This document shows positions 1-9,728 of a stretch of DNA of 64,000 nucleotides, in pieces. The notes beneath the pieces were generated by a model, which was given only the letters and a program-made list of their open reading frames with translations, was not told the origin of the DNA and did not search any database. Within the stretch, counting starts at the first letter, position 1, and every line of letters begins with the position of its first letter. The position numbers and the translations under genes are program-made. Origin of the DNA: Mytilinidion resinicola (taxonomy: Eukaryota; Ascomycota; Dothideomycetes; Mytilinidiales; Mytilinidiaceae); assembly GCF_010093595.1 (NCBI RefSeq), contig NW_022985442.1, forward strand, positions 784,261 through 848,260. Reading direction: 5' to 3'.

Positions 1-99
1 TCCATCTGCAACAATACACCAGACGATTTTGTCAAAGTGAGTGGGTTGTATTTTTGCCGCATACGTGCTAATATACGGCAGCTGGGCCGGAGCTGAGCT

Positions 100-170
100 G
101 GGGCCTGAGCCGACCTCAGCCACAGCGGCGCAGGGCCACGTGAGCAGAGGAGGTCGAGAATGTGCAGTTT
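100..170. repeat. Dispersed repeat, copy 1
   Basis: This stretch aligns by eye with 14242-14312: both carry a GGCCT-AGC-GACCT-AGCC core, then a CACGTGAG block, then a GTCGAG/ATCGAG block and TGTGCA. Many differences are C/T or G/A transitions, as expected for old copies of a repeat hit by RIP. Neither copy carries a coding sequence of its own, so the parent element is not identified. Confidence 0.5.
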
Positions 171-275
171 TGGGTCAAATAACAATTTAGTTCAGTGATA
201 AGCGATTCAGTACATCAAGATTCACTGTAGTATGACTATGAAGCAGGGTACTTCTAGCGTCAGCCTCTCTAAAAG

Positions 276-1018
276 TTTGATTTGGCGTCATGTTACTTGT
301 CATTTGCTAAATACAAAGAGCCTTACTCGTTGGCAACGTCTCAGGAGAGTCGCAAGGCTGCCGACCTTTATCAATGGACTCCCAAATCAAAGGCTACCCC
401 GAAACGATACGCTAGGCGTTTCAAAAGGATTGACTATTGGGAACCTAAGTGAGTTCTCGGCAAATTAGTCCTGGTCACGACGATCCGCTAACGAAGTACG
501 ACCACAGTGAAGAGCAGTATAGAGAATTTGATATACCGTTCGACCTCAGCAAACTTGAGGTACCGGATATGGGGCGGGCCAGTACTCTCAGCTTCATTGA
601 AATATTACCTGTATGCTATATCGGTGCTGTTCTTGGCGCGAGGTTCCGACTTAACGGCTTCTTTCGATGCGAAAACCACGGTAATGTTTACGCTGCGGAG
701 GGCCTCTGCTTTACGGGCGATCGATACGAGATTAAGGAATACAAATTACTCAATGTTCTGAAGAAGCTATACGCTTCTCGTGTCAGGAACCTTAAAACGT
801 TAATCTCTAGGCCGTTATTCGCCTGCTCATTTGATCAAAACGGCCGTAAATTTGTCGTCAACTATGTGAAGAACGAATCGACTGGGAGATCGAGTGCGAC
901 GCAGAAAATATCATATATTGGGGCTATTGGGAGACGGGGGACGAAGGAATTTGATGAATCTTTCTTACAGCTCGGTCAGTCTGCTTGCTCACAAACCGCA
1001 CCCCCTTCGCCACCTTGA
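276..1018 (+). CDS. Hypothetical fungal protein, partial, one intron
   Basis: I do not recognise the family. Two open segments join through a good intron at 449-507 (GTGAGT donor, GCTAAC branch-like sequence, CACAG acceptor); the combined length of 276-448 plus 508-1018 is a multiple of three. The first exon has no in-frame ATG and an in-frame TAA lies just upstream (270-272), so the true 5' exon is missing or further upstream. The product is rich in basic residues and has a Cys/His pair (FRCENHGNVY) and a conserved-looking stretch around LFACSFDQNGRKF. The last residues run towards the decayed minus-strand gene at 960-1520, so the C-terminus may be chimeric. It is probably a remnant of a lineage-specific gene. 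Confidence 0.4.
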
Positions 1019-1520
1019 CCCCCGTCACCATATACACCGACCCCGCCAGCCTCCGCTGCTCCAGATACGTCTTCTTGGCTGCCACGCACGACACGCTATT
1101 CTCGACATAACCCTACGCTGGCTCGATGAACGCCGTCTCCAGCCGCACGATCTCCCAGCGCGCATCGTCGCCCCGCTCGCCGCGGACGCTCGCGTCGGCG
1201 CCGAGTGGGCTGCCCAGCTGCGCGAGGAACTGCGCCTGCAGGCCCAGTGAGCCCGAGAGCGCGAGCGAGTGGCTGAAGACGTAGCTCGCTTTGAAGGCGG
1301 TGCTGATGGCGGGGAGCGGGGCGAGGGGCGGGCTGAGCGCGCGGTATGGCAGGTGCATGTCGGTGATGATTTGGCCGAGCTGGATGTGGGTTGTGTTGTA
1401 GTCGGATGTGGGGAGGATGAAGTAGGCTTTGCGGTCGTGGATTTTTGGGTGTTGGTTGGGGAGAGCGGCGTTGGGATAGAATAGGGGTGTAGAGAGGAGT
1501 GTGGTGTGCAGGCTGCGGGG
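960..1520 (-). pseudogene. Broken gene of a fungal family of unknown function (YMVTGxKxAKG motif)
   Basis: Read on the minus strand, the sequence encodes an aligned run beginning near 1480 (YPNAALPNQHPKIHDRKAYF), followed by a segment with LGQIITDMHLPYRAL and RWEIVRLETAFIEPA. There is then an in-frame TAG at 1113-1115, after which the same frame continues with YLEQRRLAGSVYMVTGVKVA. The last motif (VYMVTGxKxA+G) is one I associate with a fungal protein family of unknown function. The stop fits a CAG-to-TAG change, typical of RIP. The frame loses similarity near 970, where the plus-strand ORF overlaps. A 5' exon beyond about 1520 was not identified. Confidence 0.5.
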
Positions 1521-2416
1521 ACAGGAGCTGAAAGTTCAGCTTGGAAGGCTGTGAGACGGTGCTTGGGGGGAAGATTGAGGAGGCCCTGCAGGTCGCCGGA
1601 TTAGGTAGACCATTTCACTAGGCGCTAGTGTCCTAGAAGAGATCCAGTGAGGGTAAAATGATAGACTTTAGAGATTAGGCTGAATTAAAGAAACACTATC
1701 TAGACCTTTGAAACTTATTGTGAAATCTAAGAGCTATACTAATAATAGGTGTGAGAAGAAGGGTGTAGTAGGGAACTTTAAGATGAGAATTGATTTTAGT
1801 TGTTCATTCAGATGCTGTAAGGAAAAAGCGAAAGCACACGGTAGGAGTTTCGTGATAGAATCTATATAAAATCGTACAAAGGCATATTGAGAGAAAAAGA
1901 CGAATCATTAAAGAATCACTATACGTGGCCAAGAGGTAGATATATGACCCGTTTAGGCGAGCACGTGACTAGCACCAGCCTCGCATGGAAGACCCAGGCG
2001 TACAGACCTAGGCCTACGTGTAGCTGCTGTATCTGCTGTAGGTAGGGGACGGAGACGAATCCCCAGGAGATTCAGCTCCGAGGCCTCACGGCCGTATGTA
2101 TTATACGCGGTAAGCGAGCACGTGATTAGGATGCTCCATTAGGAACGACAGTTGATGGTTACAACTAGCCTTATTCTCTTTGTGGAGCCATGGGACCATT
2201 CTGGATTATTTTTAATTAATTCTCAGCTCATTACGTACTGTTTTCAACATTCATGTGCCAGTATGCTACCCATTCAGACGAATGAAATACCACGGCAATC
2301 ATCCATCCCGGTTCCTCAGGAGCAACACCGCGGAGCAAAACGAGTGTGGAAGGAATCAAAAGCCCCATTCTCAATGTCCTGAAACTAACGTTTCATTGCA
2401 AAATCCCACTTCGCTT
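1521..2416. other. Intergenic, AT-rich in part, no gene seen
   Basis: No ORF with credible coding character. It contains a short direct repeat, GCGAGCACGTGA(C/T)TAG, once near 1957 and again near 2114. The copies differ by transitions, suggesting an old duplicated fragment. The part nearest 2417 is the likely 3' flank of the calpain-like gene. Confidence 0.4.
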
Positions 2417-4150
2417 TTACTTCGCCGTACCGATACAGCAAAAGTACTCTTTGAAGGCCGACGCCTCTAGAGCCAACACGCCCCCGTGATCGAGGAGGGA
2501 AGCCGGACGCCAGAGCTGTGGCTCGACTTGGGTCAGGAGGCCTGGGGAGCTGGTCAAGCTGACGGGCTCAGTGACGCCCCACGGGTTTCGCAATATGAGG
2601 TACTGCTTCTGCCCGACAGCGGACCAGCCCAAGACGGAATAGGCGTGGTTAGCTACGAGGTTGCTTCCACGGAAGATGTTTCCGGAGGCATGGGTGTAGG
2701 CGCACATCGGGTTGATGGTTTTGAAGTTGACGGAGCAGGATCGGACCAACCCGATGAGCTCATGCGCGGGGCGGTCCTCGGTGAGGAAGTACTGTGGCTC
2801 CCTGCCGTTGATCTGCGCCATGGCTTTGATCGGGTCGCCGTTGTGGGTTTGGGTGATGTCGGGACGGTCCGACGACGTGCCCGTCACCCACTTGGCGAAA
2901 GCCTTCTCGTATAGCATGGGCCAGATCTCGCACCCATCGCTCGCGCGGGCATAGATGGGTTCGTGGTCCGAATTGTTGACGGGAATCTCGTAGTTGACCT
3001 CCACGGTGGCGGTTGGGGCATTATTGTCTCCCCCTTTGTCGTGGAACTTGACGGCGAAGACGCGGCGCTTCCTTTCATCCTGGTCCCTCTTTTCGTCGTG
3101 GCTCTGCTCTGGATGGGCTGAAGAATGCTGTGTGCGGCGATTGATGATCGAAGGGTTGGCCCAGAACACGGAGAAGATTGCTGCGATGAGCCAACTGTTG
3201 CCAACCGCTCCCTGGACAGGGTCGTCAAATTTGTTCCTGGAGCAGTTGTTGTGCAAGCCGCGTCCCATATGGAGCCTCTCCCCGATGCCAAATGGCTCTC
3301 CGATATGGAACTTATCAAACCGATTGATCATGCGCCTGGCATCATACCAGCCCTGGTACATGTCCTGCCAAGAGCCGTTGGGTGGGGTCCACTGGCCCTT
3401 TTCCATTCTAAACGGAAGAGCCAACTCGTTGAGCGTCATGGTGACCTCGCTGTTGGACACCGTCTTGCCCATGTCATGAGCGTGCAAAACCAGGCGGAGC
3501 TTGCCATTCTGCATACGGGCCATCTTGACCTGGGTTTGCAGAATGTCCTTCATCCCGAGCTTTTCAAGGTCCTCGGTCGTCCGGACCTGGGAGAGGTCGG
3601 GAGTCTCGAGATCCTCCTCATTCAGGATCTTCATGTCCTTCTCATCCAGCTCTTCCGCGTTTCGGTCATCTTCGTTGAGCCTCAGTCCGGCGTAAAGGCA
3701 AGGATTGTGCTTAAGGTCGAAGAGCTCATCGTAATCAGTCTGTAGAACATCGGAGATGATCCGCACCGAGTTCATGGAGCATTTGTCGATCTTCCGACCA
3801 AGAAGCGCCTCAACCAAGGCATATGGGTTGATACAGCCGACGTGAACGCTCTTGGGCGGCTCGTCCGGTTCTGGACCTTTGACGGAAAGCACGGCATCAT
3901 GCTTCACATCGACGAGGTCATCATAGCCGGACTGAATATCGGCGTTGATGGTCGACGCCGGGGTGAATGGATTTCTGTCAATCTTGCGGCCGATGAGCGC
4001 TTCGGCGAGGATGTATGGATCTATGGAGCCAATTGGGGGGTTGTTGGCCTTGGAGTCTTTGTTGTTCAACATGTTGAGATGGTGCGAGAGGATATTGCGG
4101 AGTTGTAACGAATTTGAATTGGATGGAGATATGAGGAGTGGTAGTAACAA
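2417..4150 (-). CDS. Calpain-like cysteine peptidase homologue, catalytic Cys replaced by Ser
   Basis: A single-exon ORF of 577 residues with a calpain (C2) catalytic domain in its second half. The active-site block reads QGAVGNSWLIAA, where active calpains have QGxxGDCWLLAA. The nucleophile position (residue 319, codon AGT at 3194-3196) is therefore Ser, while His502 (NHAYSVLGW) and Asn522 (LRNPWG) are kept. The N-terminal half holds two copies of a roughly 40-residue module, (I/N)xPYxLxEALxGRKID followed by a YD(D/E)LxDxKH end, about 75 residues apart. The product could be a non-proteolytic or substrate-binding calpain homologue, or have altered activity; function is inferred only. The start may instead be the downstream Met of MLNNKD. 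Confidence 0.8.
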   Translation of the reverse strand: MLLPLLISPSNSNSLQLRNILSHHLNMLNNKDSKANNPPIGSIDPYILAEALIGRKIDRNPFTPASTINADIQSGYDDLVDVKHDAVLSVKGPEPDEPPKSVHVGCINPYALVEALLGRKIDKCSMNSVRIISDVLQTDYDELFDLKHNPCLYAGLRLNEDDRNAEELDEKDMKILNEEDLETPDLSQVRTTEDLEKLGMKDILQTQVKMARMQNGKLRLVLHAHDMGKTVSNSEVTMTLNELALPFRMEKGQWTPPNGSWQDMYQGWYDARRMINRFDKFHIGEPFGIGERLHMGRGLHNNCSRNKFDDPVQGAVGNSWLIAAIFSVFWANPSIINRRTQHSSAHPEQSHDEKRDQDERKRRVFAVKFHDKGGDNNAPTATVEVNYEIPVNNSDHEPIYARASDGCEIWPMLYEKAFAKWVTGTSSDRPDITQTHNGDPIKAMAQINGREPQYFLTEDRPAHELIGLVRSCSVNFKTINPMCAYTHASGNIFRGSNLVANHAYSVLGWSAVGQKQYLILRNPWGVTEPVSLTSSPGLLTQVEPQLWRPASLLDHGGVLALEASAFKEYFCCIGTAK

Positions 4151-5326
4151 GAGCTCTTAATGTGATCTGAAGTGAAAGCATTTGAGGGTATTTGAGGAAG
4201 TACTTATACTTTCTTAGTGTAAATCTCACACACTTCGGATGGAGCTTTGTCTATGACGAAATGTGGACCTAAGGGATCATAACGGTCGTCACGGTTGAGG
4301 CATCTAAGCAGTCTAAAATGCGGGGAAGCGCGCAGAAGAGATCGATATGATGCGTCGTCAAAGTTTATCGAGTGGCCGTTACCTAAAGGAGCTCAAGAGG
4401 GGACATAGAGTGGTCTGATCAGTACCGCAGCTAGTGGGCAGAGCTCGTCCATCGTAAGTCTAGAAAGAGTCTGGGGTGTTACATCAGCGTTGTTACCAGA
4501 AGAAAGCTGTTTACCCACTATGATTTGTACTATGTAATTGATCCTAGAAAATAAGTCGCACTTTATAATCTTGATTCATGACTGCTCTTGGGTTGCAGTT
4601 AACGTCGTTGTTCAGTTCGTGAACATACCCTCAACCTGACCAGGGTCGGATCTCCGCAATATCACACGGCTTCACCGAGACACCCCTATCCTTCAAAGTG
4701 ACTTTCGTCTTGAACCCCGACTGCAAACCCCGCTCGAAGACAACCCCGCTCGAAGAAAACCCCGCTCGAAGACCCGCTCTTTTTTTCCGGGGCCTCATCA
4801 CCTTCAACCATTTATTGAGAGTTCGTATGATAGTCTAGTCATGAACTGTTTCATGACGGAGACAAAGCCGACATTGCAGGCTGGAACATTGGGATCCTGC
4901 ATGTCGGAATTGAAGTGCTGGGATTCAAAGTGCGGGGACGTAAGGACAAATACGCGTTCGAGTACCCGTGTCAACGCGAACTAGAGATGCCTATAGCCTT
5001 TGCTGGGTAGATGATGTCCTATATGATGGGGCATTGGGACAGTATTGTTCTAGCAACCAGTTCTGACAGCTGCGGGTGCACGCGTCCCAACTATCTGCAG
5101 AGACGAGAACTCGATCTGAAGAACCGTGTTAGCCTGCTCTCGTGAGTTGCTGCGACTCTTTCGTTAGCTGCTGCGAAGAATACTAGCGTAAGGTTGATTG
5201 CCTACGCAGTAAGCAGACTATGGTCGGGCCTGAGTTCTAGATCGCCAAAAAGCAGTAGCGTTGATTAGTCTATTAAACTAAAATTCCGGCATAAGTGAAA
5301 ACAATCTGCAATCAACGCACTATTCC
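4151..5326. other. Intergenic, promoter side of the calpain-like gene
   Basis: No credible coding sequence. It holds the upstream flank of the minus-strand calpain-like gene and a short tandem repeat at 4726-4773. Confidence 0.4.
4726..4773. repeat. Three-copy 16-bp tandem repeat
   Basis: Three head-to-tail copies of AACCCCGCTCGAAGA(C/A) occupy 4726-4741, 4742-4757 and 4758-4773, followed by a partial unit. The copies are nearly identical, suggesting recent expansion. There is no associated ORF. Confidence 0.85.
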
Positions 5327-5574
5327 TCAATTAGCTTCTATCACATGTCTCCGCCTCCTCAAAGTCAACGCAGACCTTCTTCTCGCGGTACGGGCACTGG
5401 AGACGTGTATAGTCAACTCAGTCAGTGGAAATAAACTCCTACCAGTTGACCATCCTACCTGCATCTTTGACGATAGTGCGCCCGCATTCTCGTATAGCGT
5501 CAGTAGATCCTCCACAAACTTGTGCATCTCCTCTGATAAGTCGCCCATGTCTCCTCCACCTGCGACGCTGTATG

Positions 5575-5814
5575 ACTCAGGTTGCAGCACTACAACCTAG
5601 GATCAACAACTCATATGCTAGAAAGCTACTCTCCGAACATCAGCTGTAGAGAACACAGCTGAGATCTCAGCTGTGCTGAAAACTCAGCTGTGCAGTGTTC
5701 AGCTGAACTTACTAGCGCGCCACCCAGGGGGTGGCCCCCCTTCCTTCCCCTAGTATATATACAACTAGCTAGACGTCTATAGAAATGAGAGTTCACATCA
5801 ATTTTAACCTGAGT
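5575..5814. mobile_element. MITE, 240 bp, 5-bp TSD (family A, copy 1)
   Basis: The element begins ACTCAGGTTG and ends TTAACCTGAGT, imperfect terminal inverted repeats, and is flanked by perfect 5-bp duplications GTATG (5570-5574 and 5815-5819). Positions 5590-5615 are identical in reverse complement to 13232-13257 of the other copy, and the end block 5788-5814 matches 12990-13017 with one indel, so both ends of the two elements are homologous in inverted orientation. No transposase is encoded, so it is non-autonomous. The centre carries a perfect 22-bp palindrome. A 5-bp TSD does not fit the usual fungal Tc1/mariner (TA), hAT (8) or Mutator (9-11) classes. Confidence 0.85.
5654..5675. repeat. 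Perfect 22-bp palindrome inside the MITE
   Basis: The arm CACAGCTGAGA is followed directly by its reverse complement, centred on GAGATCTC. Further CAGCTG units lie just before and after (around 5641 and 5685), giving a small CAGCTG-rich cluster. It may form a cruciform or be part of the element's internal structure; no protein-binding role can be claimed. Confidence 0.8.
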
Positions 5815-6144
5815 GTATGTGACCGGCTTGTTCAAGAGCTACAAGTCGCCGCTTCGACTTAGCCGGACGCGTCGCCGCTTCGACTTAGACTTCTCTGATT
5901 GCATAGAGGAGGTGCTTGAACCAGTAATAGATGAATGGAGGACGAATTGCGGAGAATGCAGCAAGACGCAGCGGCGGCTGGGGTCCACCTTGTCGGCTTC
6001 GGCGTCGTCTTCCAAGGCAGCATTCTCCTCCACATAGCCCTCGTCCGACAAGACGTCGTTTTCCTTGCGTCGAGCTTCCCTAGTGCGTGGCCATTGTTTC
6101 GTACTGTGCTTCCGACGCGGCGAGCGACGGTTTATATTTCGCAT

Positions 6145-6505
6145 ACGTAGGCTGGAGCGGTATCTTGGGTTGTGGTAGACTGGGGCTGGCGGGTCGGCGA
6201 GCCAATCGCGGATGGCGGCGGAGCATTAGAACTAGTTAGTATAGTGGCATACCTAGGTAATCCCTATTCGCCGAGTCCCCCAAAACGACATCCTCAACGC
6301 AAGACTATCTTTTACCCTCGCCGATGATGATTACTATGTAGCAGTCTGCGGCGCATCTTGTACTGGAAAGTCGACTCTGACAACCCCATTCGACCCTCGG
6401 CGAGTTTTGATGAAAACGCTGCTGTTATAAGAGAGGTCGGGCAGTGTACACATTAGGGTGGGGTGGTGTAACAGCATAAAACACCCCAATATGCACTCAA
6501 GTATA
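6145..6505. other. Non-coding or decayed stretch with a P-loop-like fragment
   Basis: No full gene. A plus-strand open segment at about 6255-6430 reads VPQNDILNARLSF, then DDDYYVAVCGASCTGKSTL, and ends at TAA. CGASCTGKST fits a Walker A (GxxxxGKS/T) pattern, but the fragment is only about 55 codons and has no other ATPase motif, so it may be chance or a decayed gene. Confidence 0.3.
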
Positions 6506-6816
6506 GTGAAATCTCAGTAGTTTGATACCGGGTTATAGTGATATATTTTGTGCAGTGATATTTTTCGCCGGATGGTCCAGATTTGTTTGGGGTATGGTGA
6601 TGAGCTAATTACTACAAAGGTATATTAACTCTAAGCCCCGTTCACACATGTTGCACTGACTAGCCAGGGGTAAATTTCGTACATATGGGAAGGAGGTCTG
6701 TGTTAATCTCGCAGTTTTGAGGTTAACTGACTACGAAGTATTGGCTTACAAACAGTGATACTCTCAATATTGTGATATGATCCCTCAAAAAGAGTCGTAT
6801 CGTTAGAACCAGAATG
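6506..6816. mobile_element. TA-flanked MITE (family B, copy 1), decayed
   Basis: The stretch lies between TA dinucleotides (6504-6505 and 6817-6818). Its left end, GAAATCTCAGTAG...TATAGTGAT...CAGTGATAT, aligns with the reverse complement of the right end of the element at 19531-19816, and an internal block around 6576-6600 (CCAGATTTGTTTGGGGT) aligns with the reverse complement of its 19640s region. The right end is degraded. TA flanks and the absence of a transposase suggest a non-autonomous Tc1/mariner- or pogo-like element. Confidence 0.6.
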
Positions 6817-7152
6817 TACTGTATTTCACAGGGAGGGTTAAGTGTCGGCTTGGCATGTCGCCGGGCCCGTTGAGCTGCGGCCTGACGCTAGCACATGGTG
6901 TATTTGCCGTCTCGCGCCTCGCAGAACCGTCACTCGTACAATAAACAACAGCCTGATGCTAATGGCATAGCACCTCTACAAAATATATGACCTCTTGCGA
7001 GCCGGAAACCCAGGTCACGTTGTGTTATGACGACTGTTTCATTAATACAACTGCCTGCCCCACACTCGAGCTCAAGGGTAAAAGCCATAATCAAAAGCGC
7101 TAAAAATAAGCGTTCCATTGGTACTCATCGAATAATAACACAAACTCATCAA
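6817..7152. other. Intergenic, nothing recognised
   Basis: Short spacer between the decayed MITE and the 3' end of the caspase-domain pseudogene. No credible ORF, RNA gene or repeat was seen. Confidence 0.4.
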
Positions 7153-9728
7153 CTAACTAAATTTAGACCCAAACTTCTCGAATCCGAGATCTAGCCGGTT
7201 GCAAAAATATGCCGTCACTCCAACAAACACCCTGTCATTCTCAATATAGAAGACCTGGTCTGGACCGACGAATACGCTAATAACACCGAAATCATCTTTG
7301 CGTGAAAAGAAAGGAAACATGGCCTTGCAGCTTTCGGGATTAGTCTTTTTAGGAAGAAGTATCTTTTTCGTCGCTAGACCGGCAAACTCTGAGGCAGCAG
7401 GTCAGCGATTTGATTTGTAGATTCAGAGGATGTTTTACCGTTGTGAAGAAGGTCAGACCTCCCCCGGTTGCAGGTGCCTCCACTCCTACACCCGAGAAAA
7501 GACGCGAAGGGCGGTGTCTGGATACTACGACAGTAATCTCTTCGGAGTGTTGATTCTCGACCCAAACGCAAGGCGGTATTCCTTTCACGACTCTAGTAAT
7601 CGCCCCAATCACTCCCTGTTTCAGAGTCAGAACACTGCTGTCTATCTGAACCGCCATGCCAAAATATTACCTTTGGTGCTGCGCCTCCTCCGCCTGGGGA
7701 ATTGGCGATGAGGTCCGATATTTGCTGCCAATCTTGTGCGTCCTCAGGCTCTGGAAGGTCTGCGATTTCATTGGGATCCGATCGAAATCTTCTTCCCTTT
7801 CTTTGCTTTCACGTTGGCGGGGGCTCGCATCATCCAATTCGAGACTAGAAAGATGCTCTTGAACGCTAATCAACTCTCCATTCGATATAGGAACTTTTGG
7901 CCGAAGCAGGAATGGAATCTGGATGATATCATAGAGAACTCTAGTTCCCTTACTCTCACCGCCAACTCCTCGCGAGTCGCCATAGGCCAGGCTGCGAAAG
8001 AGGTTTTCCAGCTGCGGGCATTGCGACGCATTTCTTCTTACTATATTCTTTTGACATCTGGTGTCACTAAATATTGGAGATCCGCTGGTTCGTTCGAAAT
8101 GATCAAAACCAAAGCTTCCTTGACTAGCTAAGATTTCGGAACGTCATCTGGCCAACTGACTGGCAGATCTGTAGGCATGCCATTTTGTTATCCATTGATC
8201 TGACAAAGGGAATATCAAAGACAGACACAAAGACCCTGGACTTTTGATCCAAATTGTGTAGATGGATATGGACGTGTGATTCTTCCGTCACTAGATCTCG
8301 ACCATTCGAGAGAATTACCCGCTCTTGATCTCTGTTGTTCACCAGGCCAAACTCGACATAGACCTTATGCTTCAATTTTTCTTGTCGATTCTCGCACTGG
8401 AGCGAAAGGAGATGTTGCGCTCTAGCCAACTTTTCTGCATTCTTAATAGCTGCCTCGACAACGTACGGTGATGGGGTACCACGGCGAAGCTCATGGCAAG
8501 CAACGTGAACTTCGCGATTATTGACCAGAATGATCTGCTGGCCAATCCGAAAAACTTCACTAACTATGTCGAATCCTCATCATTGGAAGCGTTTCTCAGG
8601 AATTTGGACCGATCGATCCTTTTCCGCAAAGCGCGGAGATTGCTTGGAACCACAACAGGCCATTTATATAGGACCTCGCTGTCAAGGAATGCCAGGGCTC
8701 CTTCCTTTGGTAGACTAGTGTTCCCATTCCTGAAGTCAAGGCTTACTGTGAATCGGAAGCCAGTGACATATTGACCGTTGCTTGGGCAATGTTCAGAGAC
8801 GACTCGAAGGGTGGGAACCCGAAAGGCATGATGCTGTAGACGTTCCCTTCATAAATACCACCCACACGACCTGCTTGAATCTGAGGGATATTATTTTCCA
8901 GCTTTATGAGAAGCTCCGTTGATTCGACCTCTTGCAGGGAGAATGGTAGACGTTTATGCCGGCCATTGATTTGAGGATGCTATCGAGGAAACTTCACGTT
9001 CACAAGCTGTTTGACTCTCAGGACGAGAGTCCTCTAAGGTAAGTCTCCGCGACCTCTCTCTTCCATGGCGATGGTCAATGCTTCCGTCAGTACACCCACT
9101 TTCATTCCCTCTGCACTTTCGTATTCCCAGGCAGTTTCGGAAGCAGCAGCGGCCGCTATCCATACGACATGAGGACTGCCTTCCAGGGAGTAGCCGTTTT
9201 TGACGTGGCCTTTTCTTGAAGTTGCTGGATGTGTTTCTCGATAACTACACCACAGAGCGCCGAGATATTCTTTGGAACAGCTTTCTTGTCGTGGTGCGGA
9301 TCGTGCGCCATCCGACCAGAATGACAACAATCTAGAATTATAGATACATTGTGCGTCTTATCCGTGGTGTCCCACAGCAAGCTCGACAACTCTACATCAA
9401 CTATTCCTCGGAACTGGCCAGTCTCGGAGCTGTAGTCTAGGGAACGATAAACTGATGCCGGAATTGCTTGGGCAGAGCTTCCTTCAGGCACGAATTCTCC
9501 TCCGTGTCCGGAATAGTATATGACAATGGCATCGTCGACATTGCTCTCATTGTTGAGCTTCTGCCATGCCGCCCGGATACCGCCATACGCGGCGCTGGAC
9601 CAGCAGCATCAACTAAGAATAAAGCCTCGCGCCTTGAGGACTTTACCAATCATTTCAACATCATTGTCAGTACCCGTAAGAGCTCCGTAGGAGCTGGAAA
9701 TAAGTAAGGCATGCTTTGCTGGACACAT
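7153..9728 (-). pseudogene. Fungal caspase-domain (peptidase C14) protein, multiply broken
   Basis: Minus-strand reading from ATG at 9728 gives KHALLISSSYGALTGTDNDV, the start of a caspase/metacaspase-like p20 fold. The catalytic His motif YYSGHGGE and catalytic Cys motif IILDCCHSGR follow. Downstream come GYSLEGSPHVVWIAA, then HPQINGRHKRLPFSLQEVES, EGALAFLDSEVLYKWPVVVP, AEQLARAQHLLSL-like and IHLHNLDQKSRVFVSVFDI, a long C-terminal region I associate with fungal caspase-domain proteins. The C-terminus (GVISVFVGPDQVFY, then stop at 7153-7155) is open. Similarity jumps frame or meets a stop near 9590, 9205, 9035, 8980, 8570 and 7400. Both catalytic residues survive, but no single frame spans the gene; a few jumps could be introns. 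It is probably a non-functional relic of a fungal programmed-death or incompatibility-type gene. Confidence 0.72.

Larger units (their letters stand above)
5327..6144 (-). pseudogene. Unknown basic/acidic protein gene interrupted by a MITE
   Basis: Two minus-strand open segments (5839-6144 and 5327-5590) lie in different frames. Removing the 240-bp MITE at 5575-5814 plus one copy of its 5-bp target duplication brings them into the same frame. The joined frame then has a single TAG (5839-5841), consistent with a CAG-to-TAG change. The N-terminal part has a basic start, an acidic stretch (EENAALEDDAEADK) and a KSKRRR cluster; the C-terminal part has DLSEEMHKFVEDLLTLYENA, probably helical. I do not recognise the family. 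The gene is now disrupted by the insertion and the stop. Confidence 0.5.

Noticed and set aside
3125..3745. Plus-strand 206-codon ORF
   Set aside because: It is antisense to the calpain-like gene and has no features of its own.
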